64,000 nt of DNA, taken from NCBI RefSeq assembly GCF_030269905.1, contig NZ_BSVC01000005.1:1-64000 (forward strand), in the 5' to 3' direction. The stretch is from Pelosinus sp. IPA-1. GTDB lineage: Bacteria; Bacillota; Negativicutes; DSM-13327. Both the position numbers and the translations under genes were made by a program. This document shows, in pieces, positions 24,536 through 35,085 of the stretch. Numbering within the stretch: the first letter of the stretch is position 1; the number at the start of each line of letters is the position of its first letter. A model generated the notes under the pieces. It had not been told where the DNA came from, did no database searches, and worked only from the letters and a program-made list of their open reading frames with translations.

Positions 24536-27322
24536 CTATGTATAATGAATTAATTTAACAATATTGCAATATTCGCTGATAGGTAACTTGATACGCAAAT
24601 TTTCTTCGATAGACTGTAGGGCCGCCTCTACAATAACGTAGATTTCTTTATCTATCTCCATATCTATTAATTCGCAGGAATTGGAAGGAGCAATAATTTC
24701 ACCTGTAAGCAATTTTTCAATGGCACAGGCCAAATGAAGAATTAAGCCAATACTGGCATCCTCACTAATGACAAAACCATTTCTAGCTAGCTCCAAGTAA
24801 AATAAGCGGAAAGATTCCATAAACTTTTCACTATCAATACTAACATGCTCACTAATAATCTTTTGCATAAAACTTAGCCTATCTAACGAGAATACAGTTT
24901 TTCCTTCCGAAATGTTTTGCTCTTCATCTACATTTACGTCTAAAGATATGTTACAAGGTAAAGTTTCTTTCCCATCACAAAATACGTTTGCTAATAAAAC
25001 GTCTAGTTTGCCTTCGAGTAATTGTTTTGGAGAAATATAGTGTACAACACTATCCTTTGGCCGAATACTACTAACTACGGCGATTAGATTTTTTTCTTTT
25101 TTTATCTTAGTTAGCTTAGCGTCAAAATCCTTCATGCTAGAAATTTCCATAGGAATGATATCAACCCTTCTCTCTTGGGCGGTTAATAAACCTTCAATCA
25201 TAGTTTTCAGCTTAATGGCTGTACCTTTACCAGTAATACAAGCTACTACAATTACATCATTCTTTAGACGATTACTAATTTCAGGTGGATTTGAATAAAT
25301 CCGACCAATATAAGGACTCAAGTTAGTTACAGCATAATATATATCATCTAAAGGAACTCGCATTAGCGATTTTCTAACAGCTTCTAGTACCATGGGCGTG
25401 CTGGTCATCTCTATGGTTTTTATCGGGATGGATGTATTCTCATAAATCATATGGCCAAACATCACTAAAGATCCCATATCAACTAGCATGATGACGCCTT
25501 GCCCTTCATTTCGTTCTTTCACTAGTTGCGTAATTTCCGCTAGTGCGGTTTCCGTCTTTTTCTCAAGAGGCATATCGTATCCAATGGCATGTTGTTCACC
25601 GAGCAGTCGATTGGCAACTTCGGCCATGGAGCTGGCAGTACTTGTCCCATGCATGGCAACAACTACACCAACCCGCCCATGATATTCCTTGCCAATATAC
25701 TCATCTAATACGATAAACATGGTGATAAACCCTATTTCATCAAGTGGTATCTGTATACCAAAAGTATCTTTTAACAATACTCCAAAATGAACCGCTGCCG
25801 AAAATTCTTTAGTATAGGATTTCTGTATTTCAGCTAAATGGGGATTTGAAATTTCCTTTCCTTCGCGAATCCTCTCCAGGGTGCTGGATATATGTATCGA
25901 CATTCCAAATAGGATCTTATCATTAAATTGCTTACCAATTTTATTAGATGCATACCGCAAAAACTTTTGCGTTACATCTACCACTTTTCTATCCACTATT
26001 TTATATAATGCTTCTAAGTTATCTTTGCGAAACTTAGCCATATACTGCTTAATATAGGTATCAATATCCAACCCCATAATGAGTTGAATATTTTTTTCGC
26101 TCATCCCCTTCATTCTGAGGCTTTTTATTTTTTGTTCTAGCACTTCATAAATACTTACTGTATCCCTATATTTAATTTGAATTTTTTTCCCATGAGAAAC
26201 TTGAAAAATAATATCTTCTGTTAGGCCAATCGTATCAAGATCCTCTCGATGTTCCTTGTATTTCACGAAGCCTTTCAGAATGTATTCTGGTAATTCCTCA
26301 CTACTGACTTTGATAATTTCATCCTTGCTGCCTACATAATCTAAAAATGCCCTAGCACAACTAAGTTTGATATCACTTTTTAGTTGACCAATATTATTAG
26401 GACAATCATATAATAGAAACGCTTTTAAGGCATTCGGCGATACACTGATAGGAACATTGAGACATTGCACCTCTTGCTTGAAAAAACTTTTAATTAATTC
26501 CCAGCGTTCGCTTATCGTTCTCTCTCTGATAACTGGCAACTTAATAATCATAGGAATACGCCGGGTAAAAGTTTTAAGTAAGGAAGAATCAACGTTTTCC
26601 GTTGTGGCACAAATAATTAAAACTTCTACCTTTCTATAGGACTCTACTTCTCCCATACTGCGGAATAATCCCTTATCAATTAAATAAAATAGCATTTCTT
26701 GCCCTTCTGGCGACAAACGATGGACCTCGTCCAAAAATAAAATACCACCATTCGCTTTTTCCACTAGGCCTACTCGGTCACGATCTGCACCAGTATAACT
26801 CCCCTTTTTTGCACCAAATAATTGGGCTAACAGAAGCTGTGGATTATGAGCATAATCAGCACAATTAAAGGCGATGAAGGGAGCATCGGCCTGCAATTTC
26901 CCAATTTCTTGGGCATAACGAAAAATGGTTTCAGCAAACATGGATTTACCGACCCCAGTCTCACCTAGTAACAAAGTATGTAAGCCAAGTGGTGGGTATC
27001 TAACTGCAGCCTTGGCTTGCTTAACGGCATTTTTCAAACTTTTATCCGCGCCAATGATAGCATCTAAGGCTGATCGTTCCATTTGATCCTCATCTTCACT
27101 TTGCAAGCTATCAATACTTTGATATAAAACTGGTTTACCTTCTATTTTTTCCAATCTTCCAGCCTTTACCAACGAGTTTAAATCGCAGGAAGCATTCGAT
27201 CGCTGAATACCAAGTCTAATAGCCACCTGCTCAGTGGATACGCCCGTTACTATCCCTTCTGTACTGGATTGTTCTTCGCATAAACTTTTAACGATTGTAA
27301 ATACATTTTCAATTCGTTTCAT
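24536..27322 (-). CDS. LevR/ManR-type sigma-54 activator with PRD and PTS-like domains
   Basis: Large regulator (928 aa) of the LevR class. In order: N-terminal winged helix (about 1-60), AAA+ domain (about 85-330) with Walker A GETGVGKSM, the sigma-54 contact loop GSYTGA (GAFTGA variant) and Walker B GGILFLDEVHRL, PRD1 (about 450-560, with MSIHISSTLERI), EIIA-Man-like domain (about 565-700, VGVVVAMHGTSTASSMAEVA), an EIIB-like segment (VIVVACITGKGTAIKLK) and PRD2 (about 825-925, LILHLACAIEKLL). It should activate sigma-54 promoters when its PRDs carry the right phosphorylation state. It is co-encoded with PTS operon 1, and sigma-54 promoters occur before operon 2 and the porin. Confidence 0.94.
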   Translation of the reverse strand: MKRIENVFTIVKSLCEEQSSTEGIVTGVSTEQVAIRLGIQRSNASCDLNSLVKAGRLEKIEGKPVLYQSIDSLQSEDEDQMERSALDAIIGADKSLKNAVKQAKAAVRYPPLGLHTLLLGETGVGKSMFAETIFRYAQEIGKLQADAPFIAFNCADYAHNPQLLLAQLFGAKKGSYTGADRDRVGLVEKANGGILFLDEVHRLSPEGQEMLFYLIDKGLFRSMGEVESYRKVEVLIICATTENVDSSLLKTFTRRIPMIIKLPVIRERTISERWELIKSFFKQEVQCLNVPISVSPNALKAFLLYDCPNNIGQLKSDIKLSCARAFLDYVGSKDEIIKVSSEELPEYILKGFVKYKEHREDLDTIGLTEDIIFQVSHGKKIQIKYRDTVSIYEVLEQKIKSLRMKGMSEKNIQLIMGLDIDTYIKQYMAKFRKDNLEALYKIVDRKVVDVTQKFLRYASNKIGKQFNDKILFGMSIHISSTLERIREGKEISNPHLAEIQKSYTKEFSAAVHFGVLLKDTFGIQIPLDEIGFITMFIVLDEYIGKEYHGRVGVVVAMHGTSTASSMAEVANRLLGEQHAIGYDMPLEKKTETALAEITQLVKERNEGQGVIMLVDMGSLVMFGHMIYENTSIPIKTIEMTSTPMVLEAVRKSLMRVPLDDIYYAVTNLSPYIGRIYSNPPEISNRLKNDVIVVACITGKGTAIKLKTMIEGLLTAQERRVDIIPMEISSMKDFDAKLTKIKKEKNLIAVVSSIRPKDSVVHYISPKQLLEGKLDVLLANVFCDGKETLPCNISLDVNVDEEQNISEGKTVFSLDRLSFMQKIISEHVSIDSEKFMESFRLFYLELARNGFVISEDASIGLILHLACAIEKLLTGEIIAPSNSCELIDMEIDKEIYVIVEAALQSIEENLRIKLPISEYCNIVKLIHYT

Positions 27323-27437
27323 CCCTACCTCCGGCCTTTTACCACATTAAATCCAAATTTATCAATACCGCATCTAACTATTGTCTAAATATTTCCACTT
27401 CACTTCGTGGTTTTATGCACATTATCCTGCAAAAGCT

Positions 27438-28823
27438 TTACTTTATATACTTTTCGAGAACTCCACAAATGACTTGAAGCCCTTTTTGGATTTCTCTACT
27501 ATTGCTCCGGGAAATGCTTAACCGTACTCCCTTTTCATAAAAGGAATCATCAATGTAATACAATCTACCTGAAGTAACAAGAACATGCTGTTTCCTTAAT
27601 TCATTAATAAAAAGATTTTCATTTATATACTCGGGAAGTTTCAAATAAGAATAGAACCCACTTTCCCCGCCAATGCACGTCATCTGATATTTTTCTATAT
27701 CACGAAAACCACCCCGTAATGCTTTAAGTCGCTGCCCCAATTCTTTTCTAATTGAACTTACATGTTTTTCAAGTAATTTACTGCGAATATAGATATCTAA
27801 TGTTGCCTGGGAGACCAAAGATGCAGAAAAGTAAGAATGATAATAAGAATACCAGGCATGCTCTTCAAAAGTTGGCACTAAATGGATAGGAATCACTACG
27901 AGTCCAATTCTAAACCAGGGTATTATTTTAGAAAAACTTTTTAAGTAAATATGATGATAGTGATCGCCCAACGTATAAATTGTATCGTATTTATGGTCTA
28001 TAGAAGAAACATCACCAAAATAATCATCCTCAACAATATACACATCATATTTTGCTGCTAATGCTGCTATTGCTTTTCTTTCAGCTTTGCTATATGACGT
28101 TCCTAATGGATTATGATTACGAGGTACTGTATAGAAGAACTTAATCTTTTCTTCCCGAAAAATAGCTTCAAGTAGATTTAAATCTATACCTTCTTCAGAT
28201 CGTTTTATGCCTTTTACCTTAGCACCAATGTGTTTTAAAAAATCAGTGAAAAATCGATAGGTGGGCTGCTCTATCAAAATTACATCCTTTCCATTAGGAA
28301 AAGGCATTTGGGTTAACATACTTAGGGCTTGTTGAACCCCTAAGTTAACAAATATGCTCTTGGGAGAAGTGAAAACCTGGAAATTGGCAAGGTATTTTGA
28401 CATAATATTTCGCAGCGATTCTGTTCCATGTAGATCCCTCAACGCAGAATAATTATTGCTGCTATCAACTGCTCTATTAAGACAATGTTTTAGATCAGGA
28501 ATATGTATCTTTCCGATTAGCGGATTACCTGTTGAAAAATCGATAACAGAATTATCTACTACTTCATTCTTTAGTAAATTTTCCAACACGTAATAGCCAC
28601 TTTGCGGTACAGAATATACAATGTGTTTCATTTTTAATGACTCATATGCCTTAACAACCGTGCTTTGACTACAATGATAACATTTAGCCAACTCTCGAAC
28701 AGATGGCAATTTTTTCTTTTTGTAAGTACCTTGTAAGATATTTTTTTCTAAATCTTCTACGATATTTTGATACATATCTTCCGTTACCCCCTTCAACTGT
28801 ACTAATACAGTTCTACTCATCAT
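27438..28823 (-). CDS. MocR-type (GntR/aminotransferase) transcriptional regulator
   Basis: MocR-family regulator (461 aa). The GntR winged helix (about 15-80) contains LPSVRELAKCYHCSQSTVVKAYESL. An aminotransferase class I domain follows (about 100-455), with the PLP-site segments FYTVPRNHNPLGTSYSKAER, VEDDYFGDVS and the Schiff-base lysine in YLKSFSKIIPWFRIG (about 290). Many family members control pyridoxal or amino-sugar genes; the target here is unknown. ATG ATG start after GGGAGG. It lies alone between the two PTS operons, with its own terminator-bounded unit. Confidence 0.9.
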   Translation of the reverse strand: MMSRTVLVQLKGVTEDMYQNIVEDLEKNILQGTYKKKKLPSVRELAKCYHCSQSTVVKAYESLKMKHIVYSVPQSGYYVLENLLKNEVVDNSVIDFSTGNPLIGKIHIPDLKHCLNRAVDSSNNYSALRDLHGTESLRNIMSKYLANFQVFTSPKSIFVNLGVQQALSMLTQMPFPNGKDVILIEQPTYRFFTDFLKHIGAKVKGIKRSEEGIDLNLLEAIFREEKIKFFYTVPRNHNPLGTSYSKAERKAIAALAAKYDVYIVEDDYFGDVSSIDHKYDTIYTLGDHYHHIYLKSFSKIIPWFRIGLVVIPIHLVPTFEEHAWYSYYHSYFSASLVSQATLDIYIRSKLLEKHVSSIRKELGQRLKALRGGFRDIEKYQMTCIGGESGFYSYLKLPEYINENLFINELRKQHVLVTSGRLYYIDDSFYEKGVRLSISRSNSREIQKGLQVICGVLEKYIK

Positions 28824-28843
28824 GAGTGCCTCCCTTCCCTTGC

Positions 28844-28870
28844 CACTAATTTAGGAAATATAATTTAGTG
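28844..28870. promoter_or_regulatory. Candidate operator upstream of the MocR gene
   Basis: CACTAATTTAG and TAATTTAGTG form an imperfect inverted repeat (outer CACTAA/TTAGTG) and also a direct repeat of TAATTTAG, 20-47 bases before the gene start. Autoregulatory site is an inference. Confidence 0.4.
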
Positions 28871-28973
28871 ACAGGGAGGTCCTTGCTCATAAATGTTTTA
28901 AAGGTTGTAACCTACCTCAGTTTAAGGCCGATTTTCCTTTAACTACGAAATAGAATAACTCATAAACTCATAG

Positions 28974-29018
28974 AAAAAACGACGCCTGATCTATTCAACT
29001 GATCTGGCGTCATTTTTT
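28974..29018. terminator. Bidirectional terminator after PTS operon 2
   Basis: GACGCCTGATC and GATCTGGCGTC pair (one mismatch) with A-run on the left and T-run on the right. On the minus strand it follows the operon 2 EIIA, 180 bases past its stop. Confidence 0.85.
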
Positions 29019-29197
29019 AAATAGTTGCCTTTAGGGTATTCGTAAAAAGTTATAAGATAAGCTATATTTATCGGCTTGCTCCGTCTATGTTTGAAAACAA
29101 CTAGGTTTTACAATATAATCATCGCCACAATATGGACGGCATTTAAGCTTGCAGTTTTCATTTTTCATATAGAATTTAATAAATCTTTTTATCTAAT

Positions 29198-29497
29198 CTA
29201 CTTTTTAAACATTAAAATCATTTCTTCTATTAAATCCTTTGCTAAAATAGCAGTCATCAAATGATCTTGGGCATGTATCAATAAGAGGTTTATTTCCTGT
29301 TTTCCTCCCCGCGCTTCCGCTTGTAACAACTCCGTTTGAATTTGATGGGCAGCAATAAGCTGTATTTTTGCCTGGGCCATACTTTCATCTGCTTCCGTAA
29401 ACTTATGATCGCGTGCATAACGTAGCGCCTCTAAAGCGTGGCTACGAGCATCGCCTGCATGTAGTATGATTGAAAAAGCAACTTGTTCAGTCTCCAT
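29198..29497 (-). CDS. celC: PTS lactose/cellobiose-family EIIA (operon 2)
   Basis: Phosphocarrier of the second PTS (99 aa), paralogous to the one at 22.6 kb. Active-site region LLLIHAQDHLMTAILAKDLI near residue 75-80, N-terminal IILHAGDARSHALEALRYA. Ribosome site GGAGACACCA. Third gene of EIIC-EIIB-EIIA, an order shared with operon 1. Confidence 0.93.
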   Translation of the reverse strand: METEQVAFSIILHAGDARSHALEALRYARDHKFTEADESMAQAKIQLIAAHQIQTELLQAEARGGKQEINLLLIHAQDHLMTAILAKDLIEEMILMFKK

Positions 29498-29523
29498 TGG
29501 TGTCTCCTTTTTTTTAAAAATAA

Positions 29524-29826
29524 CTATTTCTTTAATTGATATGCTTGAGCAAGGACTTTCTTGCCATCGACCATACCATAACTTACAGAATCAATGACAG
29601 CATATCCTTTCCCCTTTGCTGTAGCAATTTCACTAATGCTCTTTAATTTGTATCTTATTTGTGGTCCGATAAGCACCACTTCACAGTTATCAATATGCAG
29701 CTCTAACTCATCCACTGAACAAGCAAAGATAGTATCCTGATTCCCATTGGCTTGACTTTCATTTTGCATTTTGGTTACCAAAAGACTAGTAGACATTCCT
29801 GCATTGCAAACTAATAAAATATTCAT
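29524..29826 (-). CDS. celA: PTS lactose/cellobiose-family EIIB (operon 2)
   Basis: EIIB of operon 2 (100 aa). Active-site loop ILLVCNAGMSTSLLVTKMQ with Cys7; also VVLIGPQIRYKLKSI and GYAVIDSVSYGMVDGKKVLA. It is 27 bases upstream of EIIA and 92 bases downstream of EIIC; the latter gap holds a perfect hairpin. Confidence 0.94.
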   Translation of the reverse strand: MNILLVCNAGMSTSLLVTKMQNESQANGNQDTIFACSVDELELHIDNCEVVLIGPQIRYKLKSISEIATAKGKGYAVIDSVSYGMVDGKKVLAQAYQLKK

Positions 29827-29867
29827 AATAACATACCTCTCTTCTCATCTTTAATCCTAATTTTATA

Positions 29868-29910
29868 ATCTCGATGCTATAGACCTCTTATTGACCCATA
29901 GCATCGAGAT
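29868..29910 (-). repeat. Intercistronic hairpin between EIIC and EIIB of operon 2
   Basis: ATCTCGATGCTAT (29868-29880) and ATAGCATCGAGAT (29898-29910) are perfect 13-base inverted repeats with a 17-base loop. On the minus strand a mostly A/T stretch follows but no clear U-run, so mRNA processing or stability is as likely as partial termination. Confidence 0.8.
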
Positions 29911-29918
29911 CTTATTAC

Positions 29919-31208
29919 TTAAACTCCAATTGTTAGGTTTGATTTAGCCTTTGCATCCTGTGCAGCACCAAATTCTTCTTTGGTTTTCGCTGCATCCCAC
30001 ATCTTAAAGAAGGGGTAGTAAACCGCACCAGTAATAAAGAAGCAAAATATCTGCAATACTGCTGCTTTTATATCACCTGTATCTAAAAACGCATTGATAA
30101 TAGGAGGAGTAGTCCATGGCGCCATGACAAATAACTTATCTACTAAACCTGCATCCATAGCAAAGTACGCAATCGTAATAGAAATAAGCGGTGCGAAAAT
30201 AAAGGGAATCATTAGCACAGGGTTCATTACAATTGGCATACCAAAAAGAATCGGTTCATTGATAGCAAAAAAGGCAGGGCCTATTGCTGATTTACCTAAC
30301 GCTTTTAACTGTTTGGATCTGGCAATGGTAAGTAACATGATTGCCAATGCAAAGGTGGCACCGGATCCGCCAATATTACCATAAACATCCCATAATTGTT
30401 GACATATAATATTGGGAATAGGCAGACCAGCAGCTTTTGCAGCAGCATTTTGTTGGGCTAATGTTAAGTATACAGGACTCATTACACCACCAACTAAGGC
30501 AGCACCATGAATACCAACACTCCATAACAACTGGGCAAAAAATATCGCAAGCAGGAAGGCTGGCAAACTGCCACCAAGGCTAAGTAGTGGTGCAGCAAGG
30601 ATCTTGTAAATAACATCTTGCAAATTGGTTGCACTCATAGATAACATGCTATTAATAAACCACACGACACTGATTGAGATAAACCCAGGAATCAATGACA
30701 TAAAGGAACGAGCAACCGCAGGAGGTACGCCCTCGGGCATTCTGATAACAAGATTTTTCTTAATCATATAGCGCTGTACTTCTACTACAAAGATGGCTAT
30801 CAGCATAGCTACGAACAACCCTTTACTCCCCATCCAAGCGGAAGCAATATTACCATCTTTGGTAAAAGGTGTCGCTAGCATAAAGGTAGCCACACTAATC
30901 AAAGCATTTCCTAATGGATCCATTTTATAAGAGCCAGCCAATGAATATGCAATAGAAAATGATGCCATTAATCCCATGAGACCCATTGTAGCATTGTTAA
31001 CGGATAACAAACTACCAACATAGGGTTCCACCATTTTTGCCAATCCAGCAACAGGAGGAAAGGCGATAATTAAAAAGAACGAGCCCATTAATAATAAAGG
31101 TATTAAGGATACGACACCATCTCGAATTGCTTTTAAGTGCCTCTGGTCACCAATGCGAGTCGCAACAGGTGCATAATATTCTTCGAGCCATTTGATAAAT
31201 TTGTCCAT
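29919..31208 (-). CDS. celB: PTS lactose/cellobiose-family EIIC (operon 2)
   Basis: Membrane component (429 aa), clearly paralogous to the operon 1 EIIC. Shared motifs: RIGDQRHLKAIRDGVVSLIP (about 19-38), SVGIHGAALVGGVMSPVYLT and FFAINEPILFGMPIVMNPVL. About 10 membrane segments. ATG with GGAG upstream. First gene of operon 2; a canonical sigma-54 promoter lies 44-59 bases upstream, unlike operon 1. Confidence 0.94.
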   Translation of the reverse strand: MDKFIKWLEEYYAPVATRIGDQRHLKAIRDGVVSLIPLLLMGSFFLIIAFPPVAGLAKMVEPYVGSLLSVNNATMGLMGLMASFSIAYSLAGSYKMDPLGNALISVATFMLATPFTKDGNIASAWMGSKGLFVAMLIAIFVVEVQRYMIKKNLVIRMPEGVPPAVARSFMSLIPGFISISVVWFINSMLSMSATNLQDVIYKILAAPLLSLGGSLPAFLLAIFFAQLLWSVGIHGAALVGGVMSPVYLTLAQQNAAAKAAGLPIPNIICQQLWDVYGNIGGSGATFALAIMLLTIARSKQLKALGKSAIGPAFFAINEPILFGMPIVMNPVLMIPFIFAPLISITIAYFAMDAGLVDKLFVMAPWTTPPIINAFLDTGDIKAAVLQIFCFFITGAVYYPFFKMWDAAKTKEEFGAAQDAKAKSNLTIGV

Positions 31209-31251
31209 AAAGCAACACTCCTTTTTCTTTTACTTACCTGCTACTAGATAT

Positions 31252-31267
31252 TGCAAGATGCATGCCA
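31252..31267 (-). promoter_or_regulatory. Sigma-54 promoter of PTS operon 2
   Basis: On the minus strand the sequence is TGGCATGCATCTTGCA, matching TGGCAC-N5-TTGCA with GG and GC exactly 10 bases apart. Transcription would start about 12 bases downstream and read into EIIC at 31208. Confidence 0.9.
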
Positions 31268-31271
31268 ATAC

Positions 31272-31368
31272 GTAGTAAGAGCTTTTTCGCCGTCTAGAGG
31301 CTACTTTGCAGTTAGGACTTCTCTTCTAGAATTCCACTCTGAAGGCCCTATTTATAGGCTTCTTACCA
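31272..31368. other. Structured element between sigma-54 promoter and upstream motifs
   Basis: The stretch is closed by GTAAGA and TCTTAC and contains TCTAGAGG pairing with CTTCTAGA. It looks folded, but I recognise no family. The outer arms recall the TAAGAA/TTCTTA ends of repeat B, with no other similarity. It fills the space where a sigma-54 promoter needs DNA bending. Confidence 0.35.
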
Positions 31369-31423
31369 CTGCAGACTAACATAAATAGGTAAGTAATAAA
31401 GCTTAAGTATCCTTGTACCAGAA

Positions 31424-31495
31424 TGTGTATTTTATCTCCTGGGATCTGTATTATTTTTTGCCATATATATGTCATTTTCTAAATACAAGTGTATT
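31424..31495 (-). promoter_or_regulatory. Candidate upstream activator sites of PTS operon 2
   Basis: TGTGTATT (31424), TCTGTATT (31445) and AGTGTATT (31488), each followed by T-rich sequence, lie 160-240 bases upstream of the sigma-54 promoter. The same motif occurs upstream of the porin sigma-54 promoter. Likely binding sites of the LevR-type activator (inference). Confidence 0.55.
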
Positions 31496-31518
31496 TTTTT
31501 CCAAAGTAATGCTAAAAA

Positions 31519-31549
31519 CCAAAAAGGACTGCCTTAAATGGCAGTCCTT
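31519..31549 (-). terminator. Terminator after the 6-phospho-beta-glucosidase gene
   Basis: AAGGACTGCC and GGCAGTCCTT form a perfect stem; on the minus strand it is followed by TTTTTGGTTTTT. Confidence 0.9.
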
Positions 31550-31588
31550 ACGATTATTCTATCCAAATAGGGGTGTTCAGCATTCCGC

Positions 31589-33106
<1,518 letters not shown>

Positions 33107-33116
33107 TATTATTTGA

Positions 33117-34466
33117 TTAGAAGTGCAAGTCAAACTGAGTACGAATCAGCTTTCTGTTGTATTCCGAAGCTGAGTTAGATATTCCTACCTTTTGGTCGGA
33201 GTAAAGAGTTGTCCATTGCACATTTTTGGCAATTGCATAATCAACACCTAATACCCAACCTTTAGAATCTTGTCGCAATGAATCCCACTCGTCATCGTGG
33301 GAAGGATCGCCATTTAAGCCAAACTTGAAGTATCTAGCATATAGCCCATAGGTTCCTGGCTTGTTCAGGTCACAAGTTTTATAATCTAATCTAATATGCT
33401 CTGTATTATTAAAGTCATCTGCATTGGTTTTTGCATAGGTACCGGTCAATTTCAAGTCATCCGTTATCTTGGTGGTGAGAGTGACTCCACCCCAACTGCT
33501 CATTTGCTGTTTTTTCACAGTAGTAGTTGGAGCAACCCAGTTTGGCGAACCATTTTTATCTTCGTAGTAACCTGCTGTATTGATTGTCCGATCATTTTTT
33601 TGATTGCCACCAACTAGCAAGTTAATATTTAGTTTTTTTGAGATGTCGGTATTAAAGTTAACGCCGTAAATATTTGTATTCGTAGCATCAATCAGACTGA
33701 TTGCCCCATTACCTTGAGTAGGCTTAGCCGCAAACACAGTAGTTTTTAATTTACCTGTAGGAAGATCCAACCACAAGCCAGTAGCTTCATGGCCCCACAC
33801 TGCATTGTCCCCAAAACCAATCCATGCCCTACCTGCAGTAACACCTACATCACCCACTTTTCCTTGGGTCCAGATTCTAAACCAAGTACCATCGCCATCA
33901 TTTGTATTATCCTGCTGTGTACCTAATTTGCTCCATCCATTAGAAGTGTAATCATGCCTTGTCTCACTTGCCCAATATGCTTGCCAATTATCGCTTACTT
34001 TGGCAGAACCGTCTAACCTTAAAAAATAATGTTTATTACCACCATTTATATTGTGACCATCACTAGTGTCACTATCATACTTACCGCGGATAAAACCGCT
34101 CCATTTTACATTATCCACCTTATTTTCTACTGTAGTCATACGAACATCTAGTTTACTAAGTTCACTGGCATATTCTTGGGATAATTTTTCAATAAGAGCC
34201 TTATTGCTTGCGTCAGCTTTATCCATTTTCGACATTGCTTTTGCTACAATGATTGCCATCTCATAACGACTAATGGTTGTATCACCGCGAAATGTACTAT
34301 CACCATATCCTTCCAGAATACCGTCGTTAGCCAATTTTGTAACAGCTCCATAGGACCAGTGTTTCGCAGGGACATCAGAGAAAGGATTTACTACTGCTGC
34401 AAAGGAAGTTCCGGCTATACCTAACACCATAGAAGCCGCCAAAGATGCAATTAACTTTTTTTTCAT
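33117..34466 (-). CDS. S-layer-homology-domain porin of the outer membrane
   Basis: Secreted protein of 449 aa. Signal peptide 1-23 (cleavage after TSFA), one SLH domain (about 26-75: FSDVPAKHWSYGAVTKLAND ... STFRGDTTISRYEMA), a coiled-coil (about 80-118, IEKLSQEYASELSKLDVRM), then a beta-strand-rich region (about 120-449) with many aromatic alternations, ending LIRTQFDLHF. A terminal Phe is the usual signal for outer-membrane barrel assembly. SLH-porins of this kind occur in Negativicutes, where SLH tethers the barrel to peptidoglycan. Context (PTS, bglA, sigma-54 promoter) suggests a channel for beta-glucosides. Confidence 0.93.
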   Translation of the reverse strand: MKKKLIASLAASMVLGIAGTSFAAVVNPFSDVPAKHWSYGAVTKLANDGILEGYGDSTFRGDTTISRYEMAIIVAKAMSKMDKADASNKALIEKLSQEYASELSKLDVRMTTVENKVDNVKWSGFIRGKYDSDTSDGHNINGGNKHYFLRLDGSAKVSDNWQAYWASETRHDYTSNGWSKLGTQQDNTNDGDGTWFRIWTQGKVGDVGVTAGRAWIGFGDNAVWGHEATGLWLDLPTGKLKTTVFAAKPTQGNGAISLIDATNTNIYGVNFNTDISKKLNINLLVGGNQKNDRTINTAGYYEDKNGSPNWVAPTTTVKKQQMSSWGGVTLTTKITDDLKLTGTYAKTNADDFNNTEHIRLDYKTCDLNKPGTYGLYARYFKFGLNGDPSHDDEWDSLRQDSKGWVLGVDYAIAKNVQWTTLYSDQKVGISNSASEYNRKLIRTQFDLHF

Positions 34467-34689
34467 AATTTAAATCTCTCCTTAGGTTTTTTCGTTTTTT
34501 TCTTGTACTACTGAGCCTAATTTGAGAGGGACCTATCTAAGTGTCTACATTTCCTTACATATTCCCTAACTAACAAGCCCATATCTACCATTACTCCATA
34601 TACTGTACTCAGGTACCTAATATATGGCACCCCCCTCACCTGAGCCGATTGCGTAATGGAAGATCTAAAGTATTCTTACTCCAATACTC

Positions 34690-34705
34690 TGCAAGTCTCA
34701 TGCCA
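34690..34705 (-). promoter_or_regulatory. Sigma-54 promoter of the SLH porin gene
   Basis: On the minus strand TGGCATGAGACTTGCA, again GG-N10-GC and nearly the same as the PTS operon 2 promoter. The implied 5' untranslated region of the porin is about 210 bases, which is long. Nothing else codes between promoter and gene. Confidence 0.85.
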
Positions 34706-34840
34706 ATGTTTTTGCAATAATCTGTTATCATACCAACAAAAATTTTTTTTCACCTTCGTCCAAGAAAAATCAGCACTTATGTGTTATGTGGGAAGCAACT
34801 TTTTAATTTTAGAAGTTGGTAACCTAGAATGTTACACTTA

Positions 34841-34910
34841 CGTGTATCACTGATATTAAAATGTGTATTCTTTTTCATATATTTTCCAACAAAATGAAAT
34901 GTTGTGTATT
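34841..34910 (-). promoter_or_regulatory. Candidate upstream activator sites of the porin gene
   Basis: TGTGTATT occurs at 34862 and 34903, with the related CGTGTATC at 34841, 136-220 bases upstream of the sigma-54 promoter. Spacing and motif agree with the sites before PTS operon 2. Confidence 0.55.
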
Positions 34911-34960
34911 ACTTTACACTGCTACAATATTTAACACCAAGAATTTGGGGCGCAAAAAAA

Positions 34961-35006
34961 GAAAAGGCTCAACGGGCATTTGATTTCTACCCATTGAGTC
35001 TTTTCT
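34961..35006 (-). terminator. Terminator after the zinc-ribbon protein gene
   Basis: On the minus strand GAAAAGACTCAATGGG and CCCGTTGAGCCTTTTC form a long stem followed by a T-run (TTTTTTTGCG). Confidence 0.8.
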
Positions 35007-35085
35007 TTAGACTATTCATTTTAATAACGTTCTAAACCTTATTCTACCAAACTTATAAGCCTCCACACTTGCCGACATTGAGGGA

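Noticed and set aside
34656-34853. A 65-codon plus-strand open frame upstream of the porin
   Set aside because: No ribosome site; it covers the sigma-54 promoter of the porin on the other strand. The AT-rich spacer explains it better.
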